Positions 1 to 35,892 are shown, counted from the first letter of the stretch. The stretch is DNA of 64,000 bases from Doris montereyensis (GCA_037039925.1 JAXRKP010000219.1:104501-168500); one strand, 5' to 3'. The notes: generated by a model from the letters alone, not told the origin. A program made the numbers and translations.

Positions 1-735
1 CAGAGCACATCCACATGCTTAGATTTTTACAATCCTCTTTACTTTAGTAACAGAATACATCCACATACTTAGATTTACAATCCTCATTACTTTACTAACA
101 GAGCACATCCACATGTTTAGATTTACAATCCTCTTTACTTTAGTAACAGAGCACATCCACATACTTAGATTTACAATCCTCATTACTTTAGTAAAAGAGC
201 ACATCCACATGTTTAGATTTACAATCCTCATTACTTTAGTAACAGTGCACATCCACATGCCTAGATTTACAATCCTCATTACTTTAGTAACAGAGCACAT
301 CCACATGTTTAGATTTACAATTTACTTTACTTTACTAACAGTGCACATCCACATGCCTAGATTTACAATCCTCTTTACTATAGTAACAGTGCACATCCAC
401 ATGCCTAGATTTACAATCCTCTTTACTTTAGTAGCAGTGCACATCCACATGCCTAGATTTACAATCCTCTTTATTTTAGAACTAACCGTGCACATCCACA
501 TGCCTAGATTTACATTCCTCTTTACTTTAGTAACAGTGCACATCCACATGACCAGATTTACATTCCTCTTTACTTTAGTAACAGTGCACATCCACGTGAC
601 CAGATTTACATTCCTCTTTACTTTAGTAACAGTGCACATCCACATGCCTAGATTTACAATTCTCTTTAATTTAGTAACAGAGCACATCTACATACCTATA
701 TTTACAACCCTCTTTACTCTAGTAACAATGCTACA
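1..735. repeat. 48-bp minisatellite, about 15 copies
   Basis: Tandem array of a 48-bp unit, recognisable by CACATCCACATG, then TAGATTTACAATCCTC, then TTTACTTTAGTAACAG. Units differ by scattered substitutions and a few small indels. The array starts before the window and decays around 735. Because 48 is a multiple of three, long apparent reading frames with a 16-residue period run on both strands; I take these as by-products of the repeat and not as a gene. Confidence 0.95.
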
Positions 736-897
736 GACTGTTGAAAGAGAAAGGGGGCTGTTACAAGAAGGGCAACCCGTCTGAAACGTCTTGATTTGCG
801 TTATTTTCTTTTGATTTCTGTACATGTATTCGCATTTTCTCGAAATATAGTTTTTTCACGATAAATGTGGATTTCTAGCCTGTAACCCCGCACATGT

Positions 898-1208
898 GCA
901 AGCTCACCGACTGTACATCATTTATCCCCCCCTCCGCGGGCAGGCCACTTCATCCAAAGTTCTTCTCAACTCCCAGGGGAGCATACAGGACACAAACCGG
1001 TTAGGCTTTTCATACTAAAACTGACAAGATCTTTTCTTCCTATAGCTGGGTGTTCATTCATACCTGAGTCAAGTGAGGAAAGTAGAGTGAAGTATATTTC
1101 CTAAGAGTACAATGATGGGGGGGGAAACCCGTGCCAGCCGTGGGGCTTGAATCAGTGTCGTTGTGATTACTAGCTTACAACACTGAGGTTCAGCTACAGC
1201 ACTGATAT
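898..1208 (-). repeat. SINE family D copy
   Basis: Closely matches 40525-40850 and the reverse complement of 9830-10075. Read on the minus strand it begins with a tRNA-like head: an A-box-like TAGCTGAACCTC, then a B-box-like GATTCAAGCCC about 35 bp on. The body shares CACTTTCCTCACTTGACTC-like and CTCCCAGGG-like blocks. I infer a tRNA-derived SINE. Confidence 0.7.
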
Positions 1209-1639
1209 TTGATCTCCTTCGTTATTTAGGAACCAATTTGTATAACATTTGGTACACAGATTCCTCTTGTCAATACATGTTGTTTTTTTTAAAGACGTCA
1301 TATTTTATAATATCTTGTAATTTTTTTAGAGAAAATTTTTTTTGTAATAAAAATGTCATTTTTGCATAATCTAGATCTATACACGATATATCTTAGATTT
1401 TTTTAAATTCATTTGAAAAAAGCATTATCCAACATATCTCAATTTCTGGTTTTAGGTAATGAATGGGGGAAAACGATCGGCACAAGTTTTGAGTGATTTG
1501 ATTCATAATTAAGTGAGAAGATTGAACTGGAAAATTGGGTAAAAATCCATGCTGGCGGCAATTTCCATAGCAACCAAGGGCGCTACAAACTTTTCAAAGA
1601 TATAGGATGACTATAGTTTGACAGTTACTCGTATAAATG

Positions 1640-1895
1640 CTAAAAGGAAAACTGAATGGTTATGCTGCTGGAATTAGCAGCATGAGGTCCCGGATTCGAA
1701 TCCCAGCGAAGCTGATAGGTCCAATGTTGTGTTCCTTGAGAAAGACACTTAACACAATTTTCCCCTGTCACTCCAGCCAGGGGCGAATTAGTACAAGCGT
1801 TATCTTGGGAGTAAAAAAAACCTGTTCCTTTTTACACTACAGAAACCAGGATAAGCTCCGGCTCTAAAGGATGTAATGACATTGAATGAGCTTTC
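1640..1895 (+). repeat. SINE family A copy
   Basis: Carries the family A blocks in order: a B-box-like GATTCGAATCCCAGC, GTTGTGTTCCTTGAG, AAAGACACTTAACAC, TTGGGAGTAAAAA and GATAAGCTCCGGCTC. The family occurs at least nine times in this window, in both orientations. Confidence 0.8.
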
Positions 1896-1989
1896 CTGTT
1901 TTTAAACCTTTTTTTGTAATTATTAGAAATTAAATTGTGAATAGAGATTACGAGTACAATAATGTCCTCACCTGCTTACGCAAAACAAA

Positions 1990-4750
<2,761 letters not shown>

Positions 4751-4963
4751 ACAAAATTTACATAGCGCCCCTATCCACAAGGGGCATGCTCAGATGCGCT
4801 TTACAAAGGCTAAGACATACGTCATTTAATAGCTTACATAATGTACTCAATACTTAAGATTACTATAAAATCAAGACATCTACATACACGAAAATGTTTA
4901 CAATTAAGATGAACAGTACCTAAATGACGATATGCTAATTACAAATGACCCTATACACGCGTG

Positions 4964-5035
4964 CGCACACACACACTCACACACACACACACAGACACAC
5001 GCGCATATTCATACACACAAAACACACACACATAC
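4964..5035. repeat. (CA)n-rich microsatellite
   Basis: Imperfect AC/CA dinucleotide run inside the 3' UTR of the minus-strand LINE. Confidence 0.9.
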
Positions 5036-5246
5036 ATTGCAGGTGCCAACCCCTCATACCCCATGATAGGTCGAAAAGTCAGTTTTAAAAGTCTCCGTAT
5101 ATAAAAATATAATAATAGTTAAAGAAGTCAAACTAAGAGATCTAATAATAATTACATATACATGACAGTGTTAAAGATACTATACATCAATAAAACACCA
5201 AACTCTTTAACACGGGTTTTAGAAAATGCCAAAAAGTTAAATATTA

Positions 5247-5266
5247 NNNNNNNNNNNNNNNNNNNN
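5247..5266. other. Assembly gap, 20 N
   Basis: A run of 20 undetermined bases, a conventional placeholder length, so the true gap size is unknown. It interrupts the C-terminal frame of the LINE at 4751-6090. Confidence 0.99.
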
Positions 5267-6564
5267 AGCGGAGCAACTCTGTTTTAAGTGATTGTTTAAA
5301 GGAAGGGGGATTGTACAATTTTTAATTTTAACTGACAAAGACTTCCATATAGCTGGGGCCGAAAAGGTGAAAGAACATTCGAGAAATTTTGTCTTATGGA
5401 CGCTTCTTTTTAGTTGCAAAGATTGTGATGATCTAAGCGGACGATTGGTGTGGTGAAATTTAAGGAGATGTTTTAGATAGTCGGGGGCAGTGTCATGAAT
5501 GCAGTTGAAAGTGAGACATGCTATCTTATATACGATTCTCCTCTCTACGGAAGCCAATGTAGAGAGCACAAAACGGGAGTGATGTGTTCAGACTTTTTGG
5601 TCTTAGTTACAATTCTTACTGCTTTTATTTTGAAGTAATTTTAATCGATAAATAGAAGTCTTTGGCAACCCATAAAGAAGAGAATTACAGTAGTCAAGAC
5701 GACTTGTGACAAGGGCATGGACAAGCATTTTACATGTTTCTTGGTCTAACAGATTTCAGATACGAGAAATACTTTTAAGGACACAATGGATTGTTTGACA
5801 AACGTTGGTAATGTGAACATGCATGTGTAAAAATTCATCAAAGAAGAAACCGAGATTTTTGACGCTATGGCTATTACATATAGTCGTATTGTTTAATATA
5901 ATGTCCTTTCCTTTTTTTCTAAATGTTATCAATTCTGTCTTGTCATTGCTGAATTTCAGTTTGTTTTCTGTCATTCAAGTCCTGATGTCTAACACACAGT
6001 TGATGATGGCTGTTTCTTTAGTTGTTAGGTGACTGTTCATGCTGAGTGGGGTGTAGAGTTGCGTATCGTCAGCATAAAAGAACACAACTTACATATAACT
6101 AAAAAACGTAAAATAACAGACAGTGCAGAATTCCCAGATGTAATATAGACAATAAAACTGCAATGGAAAGGATAACAAAGAGCTATACGGAGGAAAGAGT
6201 ATGGTCTGCTTCCTTTCCTTAAAAGTATAGAGACATTTTACTGTCATAAACGTTTCTAAAAGAAGTAGGCCTACTAGGAGTCTTGAACCCTGTCGCTAAT
6301 ATGTGTATTTGGAACCGGTGAAAAAGGAAATACCAAAACTAAGATGAGTCAGTTTCAATTATTATTAGAATTGGTAACTTTAGAAGAACACAGCCAGGAA
6401 TAAAATATTTTCTTTAAAACTATCATTACTATCAATGGCCAACTGTTAACCGTTTAAATAAAATAAAACTTAAAATAATTAGATTAGGTTATCAAGCATT
6501 ACATGTAAAGACAAACAGTGAGGCAAGGACCTGTCGAAAGGGAAAGAAATTACATTCAATGATA

Positions 6565-6660
6565 TTAAAGCCCCATAGGTACAAAGATTGAACCCGCAGC
6601 CTTTGTGTCGGCACCCATCGCCTCGCCATGACAAGAAAGCATGCTACCAACCATGTTAAC
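6565..6660 (-). repeat. tRNA-like repeat, family G copy
   Basis: Shares GCCCCATAGG, a TTGAACCCGC/ATTGAACCC B-box complement and GTCGGCACCCATC with 17855-17985. In the minus direction it reads as a tRNA-like head ending in GGGTTCAATC. Confidence 0.55.
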
Positions 6661-6786
6661 TTTGCTCCTTAATGTCATTTCCTTCACAAGTATTACATGG
6701 CCCCATAAATATGGATTTTCACATGTATTCATTTTACCCTAGAACAAGCCGACTGGATGAGTGTGATATTAACATCTCTGTTCTTT

Positions 6787-7030
6787 AATGGATCAAATCG
6801 TTTCTTTTGGAACGCACTCAAAATATGTTTGTTAAAGGTGTTAAATCTAATCCCAAACCAGTGATTTCAGGTACTGTCTTGGGTCCTCTATTCTTCTTAA
6901 TATATATCGACGATGTTGACCAAAAACCTCTCAACAGGAACTAAACTAAAACTGTTTGCTGATGATAGTCTATTGTACAGAAAAATAAATAAGATGGAGG
7001 ATTGCAAAATATTACAAAATGACCTAAGGG
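6787..7030 (+). mobile_element. Reverse transcriptase fragment of a second non-LTR family
   Basis: Reads FLLERTQNMFVKGVKS, then SGTVLGPLFFLIYIDDV, then after a frame slip KLFADDSLLYRKI and DCKILQNDLRG. This is the stretch from the RT GTVLGPLLF motif to the FADD catalytic box. It has lost both ends and is a dead fragment. The motif wording differs from both the element at 1990 and the one at 4751. Confidence 0.85.
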
Positions 7031-7109
7031 GAAATGCGGATTCTGAAACTATGTTTTTACTTCTTTCTTTTTTTTTCGGTTAAATCATGCACATATGTAT
7101 TCAGTGTAT

Positions 7110-7400
7110 TGAAAAATGAACTTATAGGGTGTTGTTTACTTGGTTGCCATGGAAACAGCCACCATCTTGAATATTTATGTTTTTCGTTTACTCATTATTT
7201 TACATCGCTATTTAGAAAAAACATTATGACCAAATCGCTCAAAACTCCACATACACGTTGTTCAAAGTAATGACTATAAACTTTCAAAACAAAGTTCGGA
7301 CATGCGAAGTTTCATGACAAAATATGTACAGATACGGCCAAACAGCGAAAAAATAGTCTAAAAAATAATATTTCGAGAAAATAAATAAAAATTGAATTAT
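7110..7400 (+). repeat. Possible relative of the TTAA element at 52183-53196
   Basis: GTTGCCATGGAAAC at 7143-7156 is followed by GCCACCATCTTGAATATTTATG, close to the internal GTTGCCATGGCAAC and GCCACCATATTGGATTTATG of the element at 52183-53196. No terminal repeats are visible here, so membership is tentative. Another related piece, on the opposite strand, is at about 1540-1580. Confidence 0.4.
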
Positions 7401-7785
7401 ATCTATCGACATTATAACTAAGAGAAAAAAGGGCATATGATGTTCAAAAGAGCAACTAATAAAGTTTAATGCTCTTATTCTTAAGGTTAAGTGGGCTAGC
7501 GGATTTTAATTCCAAAGTACAACAATGGTTAAGAATAATTTGAAACTGATACCTTTCACTTTCACAGCCTGTCCAGGTGTGTATTGGGCAAAGTAGGTCG
7601 TAGGTCTGCTCAATCAAATGCTTGAATTTATAAAAAGCAGCACATAAAAAAACCCGTTGAAATATGAACAACATGTCGTGTATCATCTCCTCTTCACCCC
7701 TCTCCCGCCCAATCTATACAACGTTCTTCCTTCCTCTGTCCTTCTCTCACAACAGTCCTTTATCCCATTGTACTGTAGGTGACTT

Positions 7786-8085
7786 CGAATCCAGATGCAG
7801 TGTCCCACCTCTCAGCCAGAGGGTTGTGAGTTAGTGCTCAATAAGTGGGGAAGAACTCCACTTTTTTCCCGAGCAAACCCCCCCCCCTCTAGTCTAGATA
7901 GATGGGTCAACACCTAGTCGCATCGGAGACGGACGGTATAAAGGAGATCTAGCGTGCAGGTCACAACACTATGTGCCCGCTCAAGATCCCATGGCTATTT
8001 ACAGAATAATCAGGGCAACATTTTAAAATACTTCCAAACAAAACCTGCGTTGACCTTAGTTATAGATATGGGTCAAAGCAAATGA
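7786..8085 (+). repeat. SINE family B copy
   Basis: Contains the family B blocks GGTCAACACCTAGTC, GAGACGGACGGTATAAAGGAG, a GCAGGTCACAACACTATGTG-like block, TCAAGATCCCATGGC and CAGGGCAACATTTTAAAA. The tRNA-like head is worn. Eight copies are recognisable in the window. Confidence 0.75.
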
Positions 8086-8360
8086 AATCAAAAACTTTTT
8101 AGAAGACCCCATTATGAACTACATTATGATCATTGGATTGGGTAGGCATAGGCTTCATATTAGGTTGTTCACTAACATTGTGACCGTAAACACATATACA
8201 AGGAGTTATTGCCCTTCGATGTCGGCAGGGTCACGTGACAAAATCCAAATATTGAAAACGAGGTCATGAAAGGAAATGGCTGAACAATAGAATTTTAAGT
8301 TGTCAACATCATAACATTCATACATGTTTTATTTTATAACACACATACCTGTTTGCGAAT

Positions 8361-28569
<20,209 letters not shown>

Positions 28570-31500
28570 TGATGCTGCTGTGTCTGTGATGGCGTCACAT
28601 GAGCGTTCCGTCTTTCTTTTGTATAGTTTTTATGATTTCTGTTATTTGTAGGTGCATTTTTCTGTTCTCATTTTTTAATAACGGTCTTACATCAAATCAA
28701 TGCCAACATTTCTCAACATTACTGCCCCTGTCCCCACCGTTTTTCGCCTGGTGACTCTTTCTTTTTTGTTACTTCTGCTGTTCAATTGCTTATGTCAATT
28801 TTTTTCATTTAATTTAAGCTGGAAAGCGAAATGCATTTTTCACTTCAGATTCAGAAAAGAAGAGAGAAAAAGCGCTGGTGAGCTTCTAAAAACAAGTTAC
28901 CGCCATTTTGTCACTTATATGAGATTTTTACTGTGGTAGGTTTAAATAGGGATGCCTAAATGGAGTTCTAAAATTCTGTGGTTTAGATATATATGGCTTT
29001 TGACATCAATTCTTATTGTAGCATCTTCAAAGATTATACTTGAGGGAAAGGATATATATATATATATAGTGATGGCAGTGATGTTCATGGAGATGATTTT
29101 GTCCTTGCATACACAATGTCTCAGGGTGTTTTTTATAACATTACAGGATATTAACCGTGAACTAGCAATATTTTGCTAAGTTAGAAAATTCATCTTGTCA
29201 TCATCACCTTAAATCAAATAAATTGTGCTTTTTTAAAATCTTTCAGATTATACAAATAATGGATCCAAGGCCACTTTCCATCCCATACCATACTGAAATG
29301 ACCAAGGTGCAATCTTAATGTCTTTTTATTTCTTTTCTTTTTCTTTTATCTCTTAAGTGATAGAGAAGAATACTTTAGGACACATTGTCATTATCATATG
29401 ACACTCGGCATTTATCTGAAGAAATAGATTTTTTGTTCTTTGCCCTGGAATTTTAGCTTAGCTTCATGACGATGCTGAAGTCGTAGACACTACTATTCAC
29501 ACTGATTTTCTCATCGATGTCACAAACCAAATTTAGCTCATTTAATTGTTGCCTTAAACCATGTTCGTTCATAATAGTTCCTATCTGGTGTTTTTATGAC
29601 TTTACCTGTCATTTTTTAGCCTCTCTTTCTTCTCTTGTTTATTTTTTATTGCTTGTCCTTTTGCCATCTCTGTGATGATCTTCATGTTTCCCCAGTATAC
29701 TGTAACGCTATCTATCCCCCCTGGCTGCATTATTTATTTCCATTTCTGAGAGAGCTCCTATCTGAAGGACCGTGTGCACGAGAAATGGGTGTCGGAACTT
29801 GTGTCCTTTATGGAAGATGAAACATGCCAATGAAATGTGTGTGAGAGCGAGAGAGAGAATAGACTATTAATTATTATATATATATATATGTGTAATACGT
29901 ACGTAAGCATTTCATTTTGGCATGCTGTAATTGTATATTATATATATATATTATAATCCTGTGTTCGGTTTTGTACAAACTTTTACTGAGCAGTTGGTTG
30001 GACTTTATTTCTGTGTCTGGGTTTGTATCAACCTTCAATACGAATGAGCAGATTGGGATTGGGGGGAGGCGCCTGGAATGATTTATGATTTTTTTGTTCC
30101 CCTCTTGATTGCCTGCAGGTGTAAGGGTAATGGGGTGTTGAGTTGAAATTTTGTCATCGTATATTATAATTATAATAACTCTGTTTTCAGTTTTGTGAAA
30201 ACTTTTATTCAGTGATTCAAATTTGGTTATGCCTTGGTTTGTATTGAAACGTCAATATGAGTGGATGAATTTTGATGCCGGGTTGAAATGTAAGCATTGG
30301 CGTTTGGGGTGGGGGCCGTCCAGTTGCCAAGGAGAAATGGTTGCCAATGTTTGTGTTTTTCCTCTCTCTCTGAATGACCTTCAACATTAGCAAGGGGTAA
30401 GGTTCAAAATTGGTAAAAATCCAACGACAGCAATATCGTTGCTCTAGCTGTAGTTTTGAGAGCATTACACTTAATACACTAATTACAGCTATTTAAAAAA
30501 TCATCAAATATGAGAATCTTCATCAAATTCTTAACTTAAGTGAAACAATAACACCCCTACCTTGGACTCTTAGAATAATTCATTAAAATATTTTGTGCTT
30601 GAAAAAAGGGCATCCGGTACTGAGAATTTTGTAGAACAAGTTTGTCCTTTCCAAATATGTGTAAGAAAAAAACGAAAATTGAGAACTAGACAACAGATCA
30701 GTCGTTTCACAGGGTTCATACTGACTGCATTCTGTGCAGGCTTACAGTGAGTTGTTTTGTTTTTTCTGACGTTGGTGTCAAATTGATAATGGAAGTAGTA
30801 ATAGTAGAGTGCCACTTAGACAAGACTCCTTCATATGAAAATAAAGTGACATACTAATGACATTTGATGGGAACATTGCCTTTTGTCTGCACTGCCACTG
30901 TTTGTAGTGTGAAATCCTCTATTTTCGGTGTCTTAAAGTCTGTTTCCACGGAGTGTGTCCAATGCACAATATGCCTGGGTATCAAATACGCACGCCTTTT
31001 TAAAAGATCAAATTGATTATTTCCTCTGTAACTGTTCCCATGGAAAACAAATTCTATGGCATTTCTGCTGCGACTTTTCAGAACTGCTACCATGAGTGAT
31101 TTTACCAAGAAGCAGCGGCGTGTTCTTATATGAATGGCCCACGGTCAGTCCAGACATGCAGATTGGTGACTCATTCATCTCAGCCAAGGTCACCAGAAAT
31201 AATTTTCATGTTTTTCAGAAGATTTGCAAAAATAATGTCTGATTCGTGTTCAGCGCCCTGAATTTGTCAAAGTTGTTTGCTACTACTACTACACTTTTTA
31301 TTGAGTATTTAATAAATAGCAAGTATGAGAAGACGCCTTGCAGTCAATTTGCTACACACTCTGCTTCATGGGAACACAAAATGTTACAATAGTTATAAGA
31401 CGGGCGCAGCCGATACGCTTCACGGAAACAGGCCGTTGGACTATTTTTTTTATATCAGAATCTCATTGACTTGGCCACTGTATTCTTCTTTTTTATATTT

Positions 31501-32400
31501 GAAGTGTGGTGAGACCAGTGAACTACACAGGTGTTAGAAAATAAGTCTTTTACTTGTCATGCTTTGTTTTTAAAATCTACCTACTCCGTACTCCTACCAC
31601 TTCAGCTGTGACAGGGCAAAGCATTTTGCAATCGGTAATAAAGTAAAGTAAGTGCAGTTAAGTGTGTGTGTTTCGGTATTGCGAAAGAAGATTTATCCAA
31701 AGTTATACTACTAGTTGAGTTACAGTGTGAATGCAAACATGTGCATTATGAGTTTGTGAAAGCATGGTGTGTGTGGGGTTGTTTTTTTTTACAAGAAGTC
31801 AATAAAGTAAAGGCTCCTTTCTATTTCTTTTGTTTGATCTTCACATAGATCTGAACGATGTTGTTAATATATATGCCTTTTACGTTACTTTTAAAATTAA
31901 AAGGAAGGTTGTTCATTTTGATGCATGTATGTAGAGGGTGTTTTTTTATTTTTTATTATTGTAAGTGAGGAGTGGAAAAAAGTCATGTATATTGTGTGTG
32001 TTAGTGTGTTGATTAAACTTTCTCAACCTATAATATTGTATTATCATTGAAATATAGAATATATTACACCTTTGGGTTTTATAACAAAAGCATTTAATTA
32101 TAATTATATGCCTTTTGTGATTAGTAGGAATGAGAGAAGACGTACGTCATTTCAGTGTGTGTCAATGAAATACAATACTAGAGTCAGATTTTATGCCTCA
32201 TGAGTCTCTTTTGTTTTTTTTCCTTGGATGTTTTGCATTTTCATATAGTTTTCTTTGTGTGCGAGCGTTAAAAACTAATTTTCTCTGAGTAAATCGAGAT
32301 CTTTCCATGGCAAAGTTTTTTATATTGTTAATATTATGTTATTTAGGAATAGAGACAGCATTTTACCTTTAAAGTTTATACGAACAAGACAAAAAAAATG
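28570..32400 (+). other. CDC27 3' UTR and flank; candidate poly(A) signals
   Basis: AT-rich with no convincing coding frame. AATAAA hexamers occur at 29217-29222, 30840-30845, 31637-31642 and 31801-31806; the true cleavage site cannot be chosen from sequence. Two diverged copies of a ~225-bp segment lie in tandem (about 29930-30060 and 30155-30290, sharing GTATATTATAAT and TTTTGT-AAACTTTTA blocks). Confidence 0.6.
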
Positions 32401-32404
32401 GCGA

Positions 32405-32700
32405 AGCAGAGGCAATGTATCAATCTCTCAACTATAAGGTTGCGGGTTCGTGCCCTACAGGTTGAAAATATATTTTAAAATTTTAGTAAAACCCACCCCC
32501 TGGTCCAGATGGGTGAACCAACACCCAGTCCCATCAGAGACGTGATAAAAAAAAGGTCTTGTGTCTGTGTGCAGATCACAACACATTGTGAAAGTTAAGA
32601 TCCCTTGACTTTTTACAGGGTAGTCCGGGCAAAATTGTTAAAATCCTACCAAACTCAAGAACACCTTAGTTGTCGACTCTGAAATCTGAAACTAGTGAAA
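32405..32700 (+). repeat. SINE family B copy, nearly full length
   Basis: tRNA-like head with AGGTTGCGGGTTCGTGCCC, then CCCTGGTCCAGATGGGTGAA, CACCCAGTCCCATCAGAGAC, GTGTGCAGATCACAACACA, TAAGATCCCTTGACTTTTTA and GTAGTCCGGGCAAAATTG. A good family reference. Confidence 0.85.
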
Positions 32701-32704
32701 CCAC

Positions 32705-34569
32705 CACCTTTTGAGAAAGAAGACAAAAACATATTTCATAATATCCGACATGACAAGAGCAGGACAGACCCAAAAGATATTTGAAATTGAAACGACTTCC
32801 ACACCATGTGTCATCGACATCATATAGGTATTTTTATTCATTTATATTCAAGGGGAAAAGGACATGCAAGAAAAAGAAAAGATAATTCACACAAGTCTGA
32901 TGAGGTCTCATTGAAAATGAAACGTTATGTCCCCATCATCGTAATAAAATACTACTAATGCTAGTAATGAGTGTCAACAGGATTTTAAAAGGAAATCAAA
33001 CAGCAAAGCTAAAACTTTGGGATCAGACATTTGGCACAAGCATGATGCACTGAAATTATAAATTAACCTATTACTATTACACCCTATGGGTAACAGTAAC
33101 ACGCCTAAAAGTAGTAAAGTCGGCCAATAAATTCTATCCGGTCTCCACCCTGACAGTAATAGTAACATGCCCAAAAGCACCCAGTAGTGCAAATACACAA
33201 AACGAAACTGAGTCGAGAGATCTAGTAGTAGTTGAATCTCATTCCCGAGACATGTACTTGAAGAATTCAAAATAACTCAAATTGATCAATGGGAAGTGTT
33301 AATTTATAATTTGTAAATTACGGGTTACACATTTTGGACAGACATATTTCCCTTTGCTTAGGTAGGATCTAGAATGAGACTGTCTGACTGCTACTGCTAG
33401 TGTGTAGTAATGGGTTTAACATCTTCACAACCTCTAGTTTAAACGTGAGTGCCAATAGTGCCATTGTTGCCAATCCCCAAGCAATGGTACGCCTATCTGA
33501 GACTTGAATCTTTTTAATTTTTACATTTTACCAAATAGATGAAGATGGAAAAGGCACAACAACAAAAAAGAACAAACAAAAGAATCCTGGCTACAAATTA
33601 TGACAATGTGAATGAAGATCATATTTGTGAAATGAAATTGCTGTCCTCTCCTCTTCATCCATCTGGTGTTAAAATAATTCTTTAAAGGAAAAAGAAAATA
33701 AAAGAATAAATTGCAACTGGGGAAGAAAAAAACACTGCTACTGCTAAAAACTATTCTCTAGCTTGCTTGATGAAAATATTAACATTACTTCATAGCTCTG
33801 ACTCAGACACAACATCAGAAAATTTGGCTATCAACCCTTGTGGGATGAGTTCTCTTGACGTCTTGAGCAATGTGCAGAAATTTGTATTTATGCCGGGTTA
33901 ACAATTAACATGACGACATATAAAACTTTGATTCTACGAAGATTATAATAAAAGTAATATTAGACACTAAACGACCGAGAACAAAACAAAATAACAAAGA
34001 AATCAATTCATGCCAACGCCAAAAATTGAGTTGCAACATTTACATAATTCATATTCCACAACCCTAAGAACATTGCTAATGCTAACAAAACAGCCGGTTA
34101 CTACTAGTGTCAGGCTTTCTCCCAACCTTCAAATTCAAGAATAAAACAAAAACTGAAGACACCTTCATCGTCAGATGGACACAGAGAAAGAAATGCACTG
34201 TGAATTTTTTATACAAGAACAAGGAACTGAAGTGGGAATATAAAATGAGGATAAATTAACAATAGGTCTCATGATAAACAAAAGAACAAGAGCAAAGTAA
34301 CACAAGAACACTTTTACTTTTAGCAAGTAAGAAGGAATCTTCCATTCCTGTTTCACTTGGATTGTAATTCAAGTACTTGGTATGTATAATATTATTCGCT
34401 CAGTGACAATATTCTGCTGACTGAACACTCATTCATACAATATGAGAATGAATGAGCAGTTACACTAGTTTGATTTGATTTTAAAACTTTATTAAAACAA
34501 ATAGTGGGAATCATGATGTTGAAGTCTTTACTTTAAAGTTTTAAGTAGACACTCTTCTCCCTAGGTTAT
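32705..34569. other. Intergenic, no feature seen
   Basis: AT-rich sequence between the two convergent genes. I found no gene, terminal repeats or SINE blocks here. Confidence 0.6.
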
Positions 34570-34845
34570 AGTATATTGGCATGAAAGTCGCAAACTGTAT
34601 GTCTAAAATTAGTAACACCTTTGTACTTTGTCTATCTCGCTTTGTTAACATTAGGAAGCCTCTAGGCCCCTATGCTTCGTCGGCAGAAGAACCAATAGAA
34701 ATCCATATAATAACCAATCTGTGAATCTCTACGCGGTCTTGTTTTTCACACTTGCAAACCGAATAGATTAAAATAATAAAAAGCACAGTATCATTTTCTT
34801 TCATTATCTTAAAACATCCTAAATCGGACTTACGTATTATAAAAG
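34570..34845. mobile_element. MITE copy, same family as 27995-28295
   Basis: Begins TATTGGCATGAAAGTCGCAA and shares CTAAAATTAGTAACACCTTT, CATTAGGAAGCCTCTAGGC, a CAATAGAAATCCATATAATAA-like block and an AGCACAGTATCATTTTCTTT run. The right terminal repeat is not recognisable, so this copy is truncated or decayed. Confidence 0.75.
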
Positions 34846-35284
34846 CGTACTTTTTATATCAACACACTCTTCTTTGCCCACCTCTTATGTTGACACACAA
34901 CTTCGACAAGCTCTCACTTGAGACCTTAATCCTTTCTCTGCCCCGGAGACAAAACATAGCAGGCACTGGCAGGGAGAAATTGACGGTTTAACTTCTGAAG
35001 GAATGTTATTCAAACAATATTGAAGTGTTTTAATAGTTTTATACAATTATGGCCCTTCGACCAGTCAACAAACGTATTGAAACACGTGTCATAAGCCTGT
35101 ATATTTTATTTACGGGGTACATGACATATGGTATATAGTATATAGCATTCATGCACAAAACTGACTGGCCCGAGCCCGAAGAACTCTATAAGCATGTGGC
35201 AACAAAGGGGTTAAGGACTTACATGTAGGCCTATCACCATCATTCATTTCATTAACTCTGAACTATGAATCATGTGAGCTAGTA

Positions 35285-35575
35285 TCTATTTACAGTACGA
35301 GGGGACTCGGCAGTTTTGTCGGCCTCTCAATCCAAAAGTCACGGGTTCAAGCCCTGCTGACGGTTGAAACATTTTCTTTGAGTCTAATCTATCCCCTGGT
35401 CCAGGTAGTTTGATTGATACCTAGTCCCGTCAGAGACAGACGATAAAAGGAGCTCCTGTGGGCAAATTCTGCGGGCAGCCTAGGCAAAATTTTAAATCCT
35501 ACCAAAAACCCCAAGAACACCATAGTTGTGGATGAGGGTAAAATCAAAATCAAGTTTAGATCTTTGTAATGTAGG
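35285..35575 (+). repeat. SINE family B copy, nearly full length
   Basis: GGGGACTCGGCAGTTTTGTC head, TCACGGGTTCAAGCCC B-box-like site, CCTGGTCCAGGTAGTTTGA, CTAGTCCCGTCAGAGACAGA, CGATAAAAGGAGCTCCTGTG and GGCAAAATTTTAAATCCTACC. Confidence 0.85.
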
Positions 35576-35640
35576 CCTAATATAGACATTATTGGCCAAA
35601 AAAATCTAAATCTAGCTCTGGAGTCACTTTACAGTCATCA

Positions 35641-35740
35641 TTCATGAGGGCTATAGATAGAGCAATCAGTCATCGTAGGAATCAGTTGATCTGGGTTCTA
35701 AGTTCAAATCCCAGCCTAGGACAAATTATGGGGTTTTCTT
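35641..35740 (+). repeat. tRNA-like head, probable SINE
   Basis: GGCTATAGATAGAGCAATCA, then CTAAGTTCAAATCCCAGCC about 40 bp on: A/B-box-like spacing of a tRNA but no cloverleaf. No second copy in this window. Confidence 0.4.
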
Positions 35741-35892
35741 CTTTCTCTCCTTTTTTTTATAGGTTTCTCAACACAAAAGCTGGGCTTGGGTTTCCTTCTC
35801 GATTTTTGTCAAGAGTTGTATTTAAAGTCACAAGGATAAAATTTCACGAGAAATCCATTATTCAACCCAAGGACGCTTCATTTCATTGAAAT

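Larger units (their letters stand above)
4751..6090 (-). mobile_element. CR1/L2-like LINE, 5'-truncated, reverse transcriptase 3' half
   Basis: Read on the minus strand. Near 6085-6050 is the RT catalytic box, FYADDTQLY. Then 5974-5756 gives the thumb/connection region: NKLKFSNDKTELI, the VKNLGFFFD motif, and a run ending CVLKSISRI. Then 5569-5267 gives the C-terminal block typical of CR1/L2/Rex elements: RIVYKIACLTF, APDYLKHLL and RPLRSSQ. An assembly gap at 5247-5266 cuts the 3' end of the frame. The 3' UTR, with AAAGCGCATCTGAGC-like sequence and a CA tract, leads to the (TTA)n tail. It appears to have inserted into the element ending at 4601. Confidence 0.85.

Noticed and set aside
113..784. 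223-residue open frame at the left edge
   Set aside because: It is a translation of the 48-bp minisatellite, and equally long frames occur on the opposite strand.
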